From: Prinia subflava
Lineage: Eukaryota > Chordata > Aves > Passeriformes > Cisticolidae
Assembly (NCBI RefSeq): GCF_021018805.1
Contig: NC_086257.1
Location: forward strand, 16,178,693 to 16,242,692
Direction of reading: 5' to 3'
Length of the DNA stretch: 64,000 bases
A program made the translations under genes and the position numbers. This document shows positions 38,856-64,000 of this stretch, one piece after another. The notes beneath the pieces are model-generated. The model had not been told where the DNA came from and did not search any database. It saw only the letters and a list, made by a program, of their open reading frames with translations. The stretch's first letter is position 1. Every line of letters starts with the position of its first letter.

Positions 38856-41434
38856 ATTCCCTTGGGCAGCAGAATCTGCCAGGTTGGTTTTAGCACTGTC
38901 CTGCTGGATGTCTCTTTGCAGAACGCTTCCTTCCTGGTGACTTGCTTGTCTGCCCAGGCCTTCTGTATGGATGAGGTTCAGTGTGTGGCTGCTGCCAGAA
39001 GGGGACACTGCAGCCTCAGCATTGCCCTGTCCTTGCCACAAAGCTTGGAGTTCTTTGCTGCATTGGCTGAACAATCTGCTCAGGGAAACTTTTATCAAAA
39101 ATCATTGAGTTTCTGCTTTGCATTAAATGCCATGCTTGATTATCAAAATGTCCCTAAGAAAACTCAGCAGAGAAGGAATCAGAGCAGGCCAGAAGCCTCT
39201 AGATTTTAAACTATCCCAAAACTGAAACAGTGAGAGAAACTCAAGACTAAGGCCTCAGACCACGTTTTCCCAGGAGAACCTGGATGCAGGAGCCCTTGGT
39301 ACATGGTTCTCATCAGGAACAAAGCTCCTGAAACTCCCCAGGGCTCTTTGTAGCAGGGAGTTGACCTTACATACAAGCGGGTACACATCCAGCAGATTGA
39401 GTTTCTGGGATAGGTTATTTTGGATGGGAGGAACTGTAGGAACAGTAGAATATTTTGAAGTCAAATTACGTAATAGCTTAACTAATTTCTCATCCTCTCT
39501 GGGCATGACTTTTTTTGTATCAGGAGTTTATATGTATTTTTTCTCTGGTGTTTTTTTTGTAGATCTTTTGTCATCTAAGATCTTCATTATCATCAAAAGA
39601 AGGATTAAAAACCTGAATATTTATCTCATTTCTCTGTGTCTCTGTGTATCTATAAGCTTTTGCAGTCTTATATCTAAGAATGCAAAACTTGCTGAAGCTG
39701 CAGGTTTGTGCAGTATGGTACAGAAGGAGTGGGATTTGAGAGCGGTACAGATCCTGTAAACCAATCTTTGTCAGAGAAAGGATTCTCCATGTTATTTTTC
39801 AGATATGGATTCTTTCCAGATCCTTAAGGATGTGCCCTGTAGCATACCAGAAGGGCCCCTTTGTGGCCTCTTTCAGGGCTGGCAAATCAGATCCACACTG
39901 ATCTACTCTGCTCATTCCAGCAACTCCAGAGAAGCTGATGGATCTGCCCTTTGCCTTATAAAAGGGAGCAGTTCTGAGAACCTGGGAGCTTGGCCATGCC
40001 AAGAAGGGACTTTGTGAGAAGGAAGTAGGAGAATGCATGAGGGAGGGTTAGGGAGGCAGGAGGGGCTGTGTCTGTGTGCAATGGTCCCAACTGTTTGCCC
40101 CAGCTTGGTGAGGTCTGACGTGATTTTTTAAGACGTACTGAAAAAGGTAAGTGCAGAAAATCTGGACTGCTGGTGTCAAAGGCATGTGTGTACTGAGAAA
40201 GAATGGAGACTGGTGGCTGTGAACAGCTAGTCTTGGGTCCTGTTTTCAAACCAAAGGCAAGAATCCAGCTGAGGACAGCCAGAAAAAAGGCCAGAAGAGG
40301 CAGCTTGGTCCTTGGGTCTGATTTCATACTCATTGCCTCTTCTTTAACATCTTCCAGTGGTCAGCTATGGGCATATGTAAAGAATGTGATGACACTCATT
40401 TAGGACTGTCCACAGTGATTCTTTACAACTGTGACTGTCAGATGGATGTTTGATGGAGTGTCAGGTCTTCTAAATACATCTGTGTTTTTGCTCAGATTCC
40501 TGACAGGGCTCTGAAGATATTTTGTGGGGGACTACAAATGCTGCTGAGCTCATGACTGCCTCTGAACTCTGAGTTGTACCTCTTTAAGTAACACAAAGGG
40601 AGCTGTATGTGTTAGATCTTACCCCTGTTAATCAGTAAAGAAATGTAAACAAGGTTGTTTGGGTATTGTGGGTGACATTCACCTTTCCAACCAGCCTCTG
40701 CTGGCGGTGTTGCGTGTGTACCCAAAATCAACGAAAGAGCTGCAGTGGCCATGAAGAACAGCTCCACATGGTCCCAAATACTAGTTTTTAGTGGCTGTGC
40801 TGGCAGTTTGAACATTGAGGCTACTGCAGAGAAGTAGCCAGTGGTGTACCTGAGTTAGGAAGAAAAGTCCAAGTTTTTCTAAACCTGCTCTGCAATAATT
40901 ATCTTCATAAATCTGGGGAAATGCCACCTAGAAAGGCAACTTCCCAATGCCTGAGGCATCTTGGCATCTCTAGGCAAGTCACTGGCACAGTGCTGCTCTG
41001 GAAGAGCTCTGAGAGGTGCTGTAATGGTCCGCACGTCAGTCAGGCTTTAACCAGTACCACGACACCACAGGCTGTGCTGGCAGCTCATGAGGGGTTTAAA
41101 CACTCTGTGGATCTTGTGGCAGTTTTCCGGAGAGTTTCCCAGGGTTTCTGGGGACCAGCACACGTTCCTGTCCCCTCCTGCTGCTGACACAACTCATGAT
41201 GCTGATTACACCCTGGGCTTTTGTCCACAGGACCACGAACAGGATTCTGAACAGCGGGCTTGTGCGGGTCCCGGGACAGATCTGGAAGCAGGGGGCGTTC
41301 CTTGATACCCTCTCGCCCCGCTACCCCGGGTGTTGCTTTGCGCGGGGCCGGGGTTGGTGCTCGGGGCTGGTGCCGAGTGGCGGGGCGGGTGCGGGCCAGT
41401 GGGCGGTGCGGAGCCAGGGCCAGGGCCGGGGAAC
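38856..41434 (+). other. 3' UTR and spacer between the two C2orf72-family genes
   Basis: After the TGA at 38855, an ATTAAA at 39122-39127 is a possible poly(A) signal. The remaining 2.3 kb shows no further paralogue or recognised gene. GC content rises steeply from about 41,300 into the next CpG island. Confidence 0.45.
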
Positions 41435-42016
41435 ATGTGGGTGCGGGCCGGACAGGGAGCACGGCGGGGGATGGCGGCGGCGGACCTGCAGGAGCTGCGG
41501 GCGCTGGTGGAGCGGGCCGGCGGCCGGCAGGCAGTGCTGCTGGTGGCCGAGGTGGTGGAGGGGGCCCCGGCGGCGCCCGCGCTCGCCGCCTTCGCCCGCG
41601 ACCTCCTGGGAGACGAGGCGCCGAGCGCACCGTGCCCGGGGCCGGTGCCGGGGTACCGGGCGAGGCGGGCGGCCGGCGGCGGCCGGCGGGCGCTGCGAGC
41701 GCGGCTGCTGCTGGTGCTGTGCGGCGGCGGCGCGGCGCGGGGCCGCGGGGCGCGGACCCGCCTGCGGGAGGTGGTGCGGGACGTGCGAGGCCGCCTGCCC
41801 GCGGGGCCGCCGCCCGCCGTCGTGGGCGTCCTGCTGCCCGGCGGGGACGGAGAGGACGCGGCGGTGCTGGAAGCGGCGCTGCGGCGGCAATTCCCGGCGC
41901 CCGGCACGGTGCAGGCGGCCCGGTACAGCCCGGGCAGCCCCGGCGACTGCCGCGCCGCCGCCTGCCGCGCCCTGCGGGCCGCCCTGCAGCACGCCGCAGG
42001 TACCGGGGTCGGGGGA
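41300..42016 (+). promoter_or_regulatory. CpG island over C2orf72 exon 1
   Basis: Dense CpG and long GCG/GGC runs cover the promoter and the whole first coding exon. No TATA box is seen. The region is GC-extreme on both strands, so several long spurious open frames cross it. Confidence 0.7.
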
Positions 42017-45000
42017 CCCCTTCCTCCCTCTTTCCCTTCCTCCCTCCTTCCCTTCCTCCCTCCCTCACCCAGGGCCCGGTTATTACAGTGGGATTTGCTC
42101 CATTTTCTTGTGTGATCTTTCCCTTCCCAGTGGGATCTACCCCATCCTAATGGGTTCTGATCTCTCCTCGTGGGATTTCCCCTGCAATGGGGTCAGGCTT
42201 TTCCCATTAGTATCTGACCATTCCTTATGGGATCTTCTCTCTACCCAACAGATTTTCCCATTGGGATTTGACCACTCACTACTGATGGGATCTTTACACA
42301 TGCACAATCCTCACTGCCTTTCCCCAGTGAAATCTCTTTCATGCTGGTGGGATCAGAGCCTTTCCAATGGGATCTGCCTGGATGAGGTTCTCAGACCTGG
42401 CAGCCAGGGTGGACAAACTTCCCAGCAGTTTGGGAAACACTAGAGTAGCTCATGGATAACAGGGATGTGGCAACTGACAGCTGTGACATTGTGGCCATCC
42501 ATGACACGGTGGCCTGCCATGCTTATTGGATGTGTGTTCTTAGGAGAAGCAGGACTGGGATGTGGCCTGTGCTGTAGGGTGCCTGAAGGACCTGACCTTC
42601 CTGCAGGAGGAAGATGCTTGATCTGATTTTGCATAATGAATAAGTAACAACAGCAAGCTGTTGTTTGGATGTAAAATCATATGTCAGGGTGAGGATGGCA
42701 GCATGAAAGCTGGGTGTCAGCAGGCCTGAGGAACAGCATCTGCCCTGGGTGATGGGCAGTTGGGCAGACTCTGCTCTCACAGCTGCCACATAAAACCCTT
42801 TAATCTCTGGCACTGCTTGTCTTGGGCTGTTTCCCTTTCCTCCTCCCTTCTTTCATTTTTTCCCACTTTTACCTTGCTCCCCAGGATTTCCAAGGGCTTG
42901 GGTGTTCTGCTGTCTAGCTGGCTTTACCTCGAGGTGTCCTGGCACTTGCCTTCAGCACCACAGGGTTGACAGTGTTTCCTGGGATCCCTGGGACATGGGG
43001 ATGATTGGCTGCAGTTCAGGTGCTCCTTTCTATCAGCTCAGCTCAGAATCTTGGATCTGAATGTTTAGGAACTTTGAAGTGGCTGGTGGGTGAGGGCACA
43101 GGTCTGTCTTCTGCCACCTCTCTACTGAGGCACACACAATACTCTTTCCAGCTTCTCTCCTTTCACATGCTTTTGTCTTCCTCACATTGTTCCTGCTGCA
43201 AGAATTTCTGGTGTGCTTCCAGACACCAGTGAATCCTCCACTTCTGGTCACAGCAGTCTGGTGGGACAGCAGCTGCAGAGGCAGAAAAGCATCTCTGCAT
43301 ACCTTTTTCTGCCTTGGCACTTTGCTGGTGCTTGGCTCAGTATATGAATTTTTGTGGCTGGCTGTGGAGAACGAGGAGCAGGAGGAGTTAGATCAGGTAT
43401 TTCAGCCTGTTTGTGTGTGCTCATTCACTTCTGATGCTCTGCCTGGTGCTCTGAGTCATGTAAGTGTCCCAGGACCTGTGTCTGTAATGAGGACTCTCAT
43501 CACCTTCAGGGTTCAACCTTAGGCAGGGACAACTTCTTTCCATGCTTCTGTGAGCTTTGCCTTCCAAAATCTGCACCTGGACAGAGGATCCCAAGCGTAG
43601 CTGTGCCTCCAAAGAGCAGTTGAACACTTCAGGCAGTGCACCCCAGGCAGTGCACTGGGGTTTTTTTGTTTGTTGACTGCCAGAAAGACACTGAGCCCTT
43701 TAGTGTTGCAATGGCTCGATAAACTGAAGGACACTGAAGTGGTTTATCGTTTGTTATCTGATTAGGAGGTGAAAGGCTGGATGATATTTCAGTGGGGATG
43801 CTGAACTGCTGCTGTTGGAGACCATGTAAAATATGCTGCTGTAGTATTTTACAGGCTGCTGTAGTGCTTTACTAAAATGGCTTGAAAGTCTGTAGTAACT
43901 TTGTTGTCTTCTAGAATAATTACCATACATTGACCACATGCTCTCTGCAATTTGCAAGCAGTCACAGCTGCAGTTTTCAGTGTGCTGGTGTAAGACAGTC
44001 CTGCAGGTCTCCATGGGAGGGAGGAATTGCTGAATAAAGCAGGCAGCAGTAAACAGGTTGATGTGGTAGAAGCTGTGTGACAATGCAAAAGGAAAACCTC
44101 CTCCTTCTGTGGGAATTCTGTGTCAGTGCCCAGCCTTGCCACGTGTGCCAGCTGAGCTCCTGCCAGGTTTCTTTTGCTCACTCTCAGCTGCCACATCCAG
44201 GCTGGTTTTGGCAGTGAGGTGGCAAAGTAAAAACTGACACCAGGGACAAATTTCCAGGGTAGTACAAAGGTTTCAGCCAAAAATATGGATTGCCAGGAGT
44301 TGATCTGTGCTTTCCAGTGGTGGGATTTTGGACCAGACCTGATTTTGTTGCTAGGACCTGGTTTTGTTGCAAGGCTCATGGAGGGAGAGGTGAAGAAGCA
44401 GCAGGGCTGACCTGCTACCCATCTGAACTCATCTTCTCTGGTTTATTCAGAAGACATGAAAGACAGGGAGAGGTGGAGGCTCCCATCCTTCCTGCAGTGC
44501 ATTTCTTGGAACCAGACGAGCTGGAGAAAAGATTACAAAGCAAAAGCTGAAAACAACATTCATGAAGGTATGCCCAGCTCCCTCCCTTATACTCTGCTGT
44601 GACTGTCAGAAGTTCCTCATGATGCCCTTGAGGTTCTGGTGCCCAAACCCCTTGCTGGTAGCCTCTTCCAGCCATTTCCAGCTCTGCTGTTGACCTTGCT
44701 TTCCTGACTGTGGTTTAGCCCAAACCTGAAGACAACCAGCATACGTGTCTGATCTGTTGCCATCTCCTTGTTTTCTGAACTTTTGCTTGTATAAACAAAA
44801 CCACGCCGAGTCTGGTGATAAATACACCCCTGGCAGGACTACTGAACTCAGCTGCATTTTGTTTGAATGTCTGGAAGCAGAACTACTCTCTGTCTAAGCA
44901 ATGAATTGGAAGCACCCTGATATTATGTGATGTTTTCTGCAAACATGTGTGAAAGGAGTGTTCCCAAACCATTTGCTTTTGGGGCTGGCAGAGAGAAAGG

Positions 45001-45902
45001 AGAGGGCCGTGGGCTCCTTGGTTCTAAAGGAAATTGTTCAGGTAACACATAGTACAGCATTCAACCTTTGTGCATGGTTGGCACTTTGGCTTGCACTTCC
45101 CAGCAGTGATTTTCTTTATGCAGGAGGCTACAGCGTTTGTGGTGTGGAGATCCAGATTGTAGTATGAAACATGAAGAGGAGGGAAAACTCCTTCCCTGTA
45201 AATAGAATAGAATAGAATAGAATAGAATAGAATAGAATAGAATAGAATAGAATAGAACAGAATATTTGAATATTTTCACTTCAAAGGAACCTACAATAAT
45301 AATCTAGTCCAACTGCCTGACCACTTCAGGCCTGACCAGATTTTAAAAGGTGTTTTTAAGGGCCTTGTCCAAATGCCTCTTAAATATATCAAATACTTAA
45401 AGAGCACAAGAGTCAGACAAACAACTGAAATTAATGCCCAGTTTATGCAGCTTTGAGACATGTGAGACATACGAGACTTGTGAGACCCACTCTCCATGGT
45501 CAGAAAACTGAAGTGCCTGATCTTGCTGTCAGTGGTGGGCAGGAACCTGTGGCCATGCAACTTGTTTTGGGGTTACTGAGACTTCAGGAGGCCAGGAGCT
45601 GGGCCCTGCGCTCCTTTGCTCTTTTTGCTGGAGCAATGTTGAGTTTGTAAAACAAAATCAAAAGCAGTTTTGAAAAAAAATCACCTGTGTTGAGGCTGTG
45701 AGTATATATCAATAGCTTCAGCCCATGCTTTCTTTCCATTTTAAGTTGCATTTTCTGGGAGGAGGGGTTTTCCATTCAGGTCTGCCTTGACCTCTCTCTG
45801 CTCCCTGCAGATGACCTGCAGGACCCTGAGGAAGAAGTGGCTCTGGCCAGCCTTTCCCCCAACGGAAACTGTGAAGAAGCTGCTGGAGGCGCAGGCACCT
45901 AG
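41471..45902 (+). CDS. C2orf72: C2orf72 orthologue (uncharacterised protein)
   Basis: Three exons: 41471-41999 (176 codons plus one base, G/GTACCG), 44451-44567 (acceptor TTATTCAG, donor G/GTATGC) and 45811-45902 (acceptor CCCTGCAG, TAG end). The split codons give Glu and Asp, and the product is 245 residues. It starts MAAADLQELRALVERAGGRQ. Exon 2 holds a Trp/Lys-rich segment (WRKDYKAKAENN) and exon 3 an acidic tail (DDLQDPEEEVALASLSPNG). The start at 41471 was chosen for its context and its match with the paralogue. An in-frame ATG at 41435 would add 12 residues. The gene lies directly upstream of PSMD1, as C2orf72 does in human. Function is unknown. The symbol rests on synteny and partial memory of the family. 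Confidence 0.75.
42017..42066 (+). repeat. Polypyrimidine CCCT/TTCC tract
   Basis: About 50 bases of almost pure C/T in imperfect CTTCC/CTCCC units, just inside intron 1 of C2orf72. Confidence 0.9.
42085..42385 (+). repeat. Degenerate minisatellite with about 20-base unit
   Basis: The motif TGGGATYT or close variants recurs near 42089, 42131, 42151, 42171, 42228, 42261, 42286, 42347 and 42370. C/T-rich filler with CCCATT lies between copies. Spacing is close to 20 bases or multiples of it, which suggests a decayed tandem array of roughly 10 to 15 units in intron 1 of C2orf72. Confidence 0.65.
42386..44450 (+). other. Rest of C2orf72 intron 1
   Basis: About 2 kb of ordinary intron sequence with short unrelated frames. 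No exon, RNA or recognised repeat is seen. Confidence 0.55.
45201..45255 (+). repeat. (AATAG)11 pentanucleotide microsatellite
   Basis: Eleven perfect AATAG units, followed by the variant units AACAG and AATAT. It abuts a CR1-like segment and probably grew from the element's repeated 3' tail. Confidence 0.95.
45256..45395 (-). repeat. CR1-like retroelement 3' fragment, reverse orientation
   Basis: After the microsatellite the + strand reads 'aaaggaacctacaataataa', then 'tctagtccaactgcctgacc', 'acttcaggcctgacc' and 'ttgtccaaatgcctcttaa'. This is a block I recognise from avian retroelement 3' ends (reverse complement). The tandem tail at the left edge fits an element inserted on the - strand and truncated at its 5' end. 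The exact subfamily is not determined. Confidence 0.55.
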
Positions 45903-47875
45903 AGCTGCTGGGCATCCCACACAGTCCACATCCCAGATCTGCCCAGGGGATTTGGAGCAGTGGAGGAGGAGCTGGTGCAGGTGCTCTCCTCCAAGGACCA
46001 CAGCTCCAGGGAAAAGCTGCTTGGCTGAACTCATCAGGGTCTTTTGTAGCTGCCACCAGCCCTGGGGGTCTGTGCCAGAGCCATTCCCTCCTGTGCCCTG
46101 CTGCCCTGGGGCACCTGGAGCTGCTGCTGGACACTGGGCTTCTGAGAAGCCCTTTGGGGATGTACCCCACATCCTGGACAAAATGACATTGGCATATGAA
46201 ATGCAGCCACCTGTTTGAAGAATTAGAAATGTTTTCTAATTCTGAGCAAAGTTCCCTGCTGAGCTTGCTGGGGCTGGCCTCCCTGGCAGACTGATTCTGC
46301 TGCCTTGTTTTCCTGTTTTATTAGTGCTCTGAAGTTCCCACCCTCCTTGTGATTAAAAAAGTAAAAAAAAAAAAAAAAAAAGACAAGTAACACAGTTGCT
46401 TGGAGACTGCAGTGGGTCTAAATGTGAACTCTTGGATCTACCAGCTACTGAAAAGGCTTGCGTGTAACAGTGTAACATGAAGATGCAGTAACAGCCCAGC
46501 CTGAGTGGCAAGAATAACATGAAAGGTACTGATGGTACTGGCATCCAGATCAGAGTGGGGTCTGGGAGCAGGATCCGTCCCTCTGGCTTGTCCTGGTGCT
46601 CCCAGGTTACCTGAGGGATGCCTGGATTGGAGGGGTGGCAGGTGGGCACCAAGGTGTGGCTGGTGCTAGATGGGGCTACAGGACAGGGCCTGGGACATCT
46701 CCACAGGCATGGTGGCACATCTTGGAGGTGGCCTGCAGCACAACAAGATGTGGCTGTTTCATAAATAAACATATAAAAATTATCTAAGTAGTTCCAAAGG
46801 GCTGCCTGTAGCCTGTGGGGCAACACAACTAACTAGAAATCTTTGGTTTACAAAGAATATTACACTAATGCCAAGAATATATTTTAAATTCTTTATGCAA
46901 CATAAAAGAGGTCTTGTTTTATTTTGAGCACAAGATTGGGGCTGCTTTTCCTTTAGGAGTTTCCTCCAGCTCAGATTAGAAATTTCAACCTGCCTACCTC
47001 TACTTTGATTTAATTGCCAAAGTGCATCCTCTGTGCATGTCTGTCCTCTCTCTGGCTCCCTGTTCCCCACTGGCAGCAGAAGTGTCTGGAGTCCTGCAGC
47101 TCTGGCCAGCACTTCCCTCCAGCAGTTTGCCTTTGGCATCCCTCCAGCTCTGACCAGGAACTGCTCTGCAGAGGGCACTGACCCACTCTTCTTCCAGCCT
47201 CCAGGATTTCTGTAGGATTTCTGTGCTTATGACCTGTAGAAAATACAAATGTAACCATTGACTTGGTGTGGGTGGCTGTAGTACCGGCCCTGAGTTTCAG
47301 CACTGAGCACTCAGTGCATCTTGGTGAGATAAAGGTTCCTTCCTGCTCCATCCCTGCAGTCCAGGTCGCTGTGCTGGTCTGTATTTCCCAGTAAAGCCCT
47401 TGGTTAGGTGGGGCAAGCAGGACTCACCAGTAGGAATCTTTATTTTCTTGCAGCATTCAGCATTTGCTGCTAGGAATTCTCCAATGAAGAGGGGTATCCA
47501 AGAGCACAGACTGGCAGTTAAGCCTCCCTCAGTGCTGCAAATCAGCAGTATTACTTATTTTTAATAATGATTTACTAATTTAATAATTATTTACTGGTAA
47601 TTTTTGGGTAAATCATGCAAGTTTACCCCTGTAAGAGTCTGGTGGAAGTGGATGAACTGCCCAGGCTTTAGGAGATGTGAGCGAGAATACATTTGACCAA
47701 AAGTATTGTTTTTCTTTGATTAAGGAATAAAAGTGACTTGAATTACTTTTCTTTTCTCTTTTCACTATCTGTGCACTTGGAGGTGTAAGCAGATAGTTTT
47801 ATATGTTTAATTGATTGAATAATTTAAGGACACTATTACGTGCTTGTTGAATAAAGACATTTGATTTCCCAATTG
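45903..47875 (+). other. C2orf72: C2orf72 3' UTR (candidate)
   Basis: There is no coding signal after the TAG. Two candidate ends are visible: ATTAAA at 46353-46358, just before an A-rich run (46363-46381), and a canonical AATAAA at 47850-47855 followed by T-rich sequence. The second would give a 3' UTR of about 2 kb. Which is used is not decidable from sequence. Confidence 0.4.
47850..47855 (+). terminator. Candidate distal C2orf72 poly(A) signal
   Basis: AATAAA in TTGAATAAAGACATTTG with T/GT-rich sequence downstream. It is the last canonical signal before the PSMD1 promoter. Confidence 0.4.
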
Positions 47876-48600
47876 GAACGTGCTCATTTGTTCGCCATGG
47901 CGTTTTACTTAAAGTAGCATTAGGCATAGCTTAATTCATATTTATCTTGGCTTGAAAAAGCTGGATAGTGGGGTGGAACAGAAGTGACCCCAGTGTCTGA
48001 TATGCTGAAGATGAGCAGAACTGAGTGCAGCCCTGGTGGGGCAATGGAGAAGGCTGGAGATCTTCCAATGGTCCAGGAGTGGAGCAGCCCCTCTTGGCAC
48101 TGTGGGTAGGGGGTCTGATGAGCTTTCATTAGTAACTTCCATTAATAACTTTCACTAACTGATACCATTATGCATCCTCAAGGAATTCAAGTCCTTCATA
48201 GGGTATTTCTTCCTATTCAGTAGAAACAAGGAGAAATGAATGCTGCCGAGGTCTGGGCACTTTGGTAGCACCGTTGCTCCTCAGCCGGGCTTTCCCTGGT
48301 GCAAATCCACCAGCCTGGGTATCCCATCTGTTTTGTGCAGCAGAGGCGACCGGCAAGAGGTGTTAAACCCATGGGACAAAATCGCTGATCCTTGCACTAC
48401 CATGGGACACGCTGTGCCCCTGAAGATGTCCCTCCACTGCGGGCGGCATGCCCTGGCAGGGGAAGCAGCCGCTTTTCTGGGCACGGCACAAATGCGGGCA
48501 CCGCCAGTCACCCGTGGGGAGCTCACAGCTGCGGCCCCGCGGCCCCGCCAGCCCAGGCAGTGCTGTGGGGTTTGCGGGAGGCCGTGAGGAGCCCGTGGGG
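47876..48600. other. Spacer upstream of PSMD1
   Basis: No gene was recognised. GC content climbs from about 48,400 into the PSMD1 CpG island. Confidence 0.5.
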
Positions 48601-48898
48601 GGTGTGGGGGCCCCCGAGTGGCCCGCGGGAATGGCGCCGTGTCCGTGAGAGGCCGCGGACGTCACAAGGCCCCCGGCGCAGGGCTGCCCGCCTCCTGCCT
48701 GCCTCTCCGCCGTCCCGCGCAGGCGATCTCGCGGGCACCTTTCCCCTCAGCGCAGAGCCGCCGGAAGGGGCCTTTGGCGGCACTTCCGGGCCGGGCAGCG
48801 GCGGCGGAACCGCGGTTGGGCCGGACCGGACCCGACCCGACCCCCCCGGACCCTTCGGACCTCCCCGACCCCCCCTCCGAGGGCAGCCCGGCGGCACC

Positions 48899-63724
<14,826 letters not shown>

Positions 63725-64000
63725 GTAAGTACTGTGGCCTCAGGAGCACACAGGAAGAAATCTGTGGTCAGGAAGCAAGCATGTCACTTTGTCAGGCTTT
63801 GTGTCTGCAGTGTTAATATTCTGGTCCAAATCAGAGATCGTGAAGTGATGAAAGCTTTATTTAGTATTATGAGTAGAACTAACAGGGCCTTCTGACATTA
63901 GGGTAAGTAGACTTTAAGGCTTTCAACCTGATAACACAGATAAGGACACTGTTAAAAATTAAAACACGAACCTAAACTACCCAGATAACAGGTTGGCAGT

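Larger units (their letters stand above)
44568..45810 (+). other. C2orf72 intron 2
   Basis: About 1.2 kb. Its only notable content is the pentanucleotide array and CR1-like fragment at 45201-45395. Confidence 0.6.

Noticed and set aside
41085..42443. Open frames of 327 (-) and 415, 296 and 223 codons over the C2orf72 CpG island
   Set aside because: Low stop density in GC-extreme DNA explains them. Only the frame starting at 41471 shares motifs and exon phase with the paralogue at 37719.
45201..45255. Regular repeat that might be read as a CRISPR-like array
   Set aside because: Contiguous pentamers without spacers in an animal genome; it is a microsatellite.
46353..46381. A-rich run after ATTAAA as a processed-pseudogene tail
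   Set aside because: No upstream intronless copy of a known mRNA or target-site duplication is visible. It is more likely an A-rich stretch in the C2orf72 3' UTR.

Overview
This is eukaryotic genomic DNA from a vertebrate, very probably a bird. It carries intron-split genes with GT-AG junctions, CpG-island promoters and short introns. The only interspersed repeats I recognise are CR1-type LINE fragments, with one pentanucleotide tract and one hexanucleotide tract. The gene order joins a block equivalent to human 3q29 (LRCH3, IQCG, RPL35A) to a block equivalent to human 2q37 (C2orf72, PSMD1). Both human regions are known to be represented on chicken chromosome 9, so this fits an avian chromosome 9 homologue. 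I cannot name the species.

Layout. (1) 1-9.07 kb, + strand: the 3' end of LRCH3. One calponin-homology exon is followed by two alternative last exons, one adding a transmembrane tail and one giving a soluble end, and then a long 3' UTR. (2) 10.99-32.3 kb, - strand: IQCG (dynein regulatory complex subunit DRC9), rebuilt as nine well supported coding exons plus a possible 9-codon first coding exon. (3) 32.5-36.2 kb, + strand: RPL35A, complete in five exons. It is head-to-head with IQCG across a CpG island holding an RFX X-box, an ETS palindrome, a 5'TOP start and a YY1-like element. (4) 37.7-38.9 kb and 41.4-47.9 kb, + strand: two tandem paralogues of the C2orf72 family. The second has the better case for being the direct C2orf72 orthologue, and its first exon is extremely GC-rich. 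(5) 48.6 kb to the end, + strand: PSMD1 (26S proteasome subunit Rpn2), first 15 coding exons, about 607 of roughly 950 residues. Two antioxidant-response-type elements lie in inverted orientation just downstream of exon 1.

These genes do not form one pathway. The linked points are regulatory. A ciliary gene and a ribosomal-protein gene share one promoter region, and the proteasome gene carries sites expected for NFE2L1 feedback control. I found no novel defence, mobile or biosynthetic system. The most interesting items are the inverted ARE pair in PSMD1, the X-box/TOP bidirectional promoter, the tandem C2orf72-like pair, and the duplicated alternative CH-completing exons of LRCH3. Exon borders were read by hand from splice motifs, frame continuity and remembered family sequence. 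No alignment was run.
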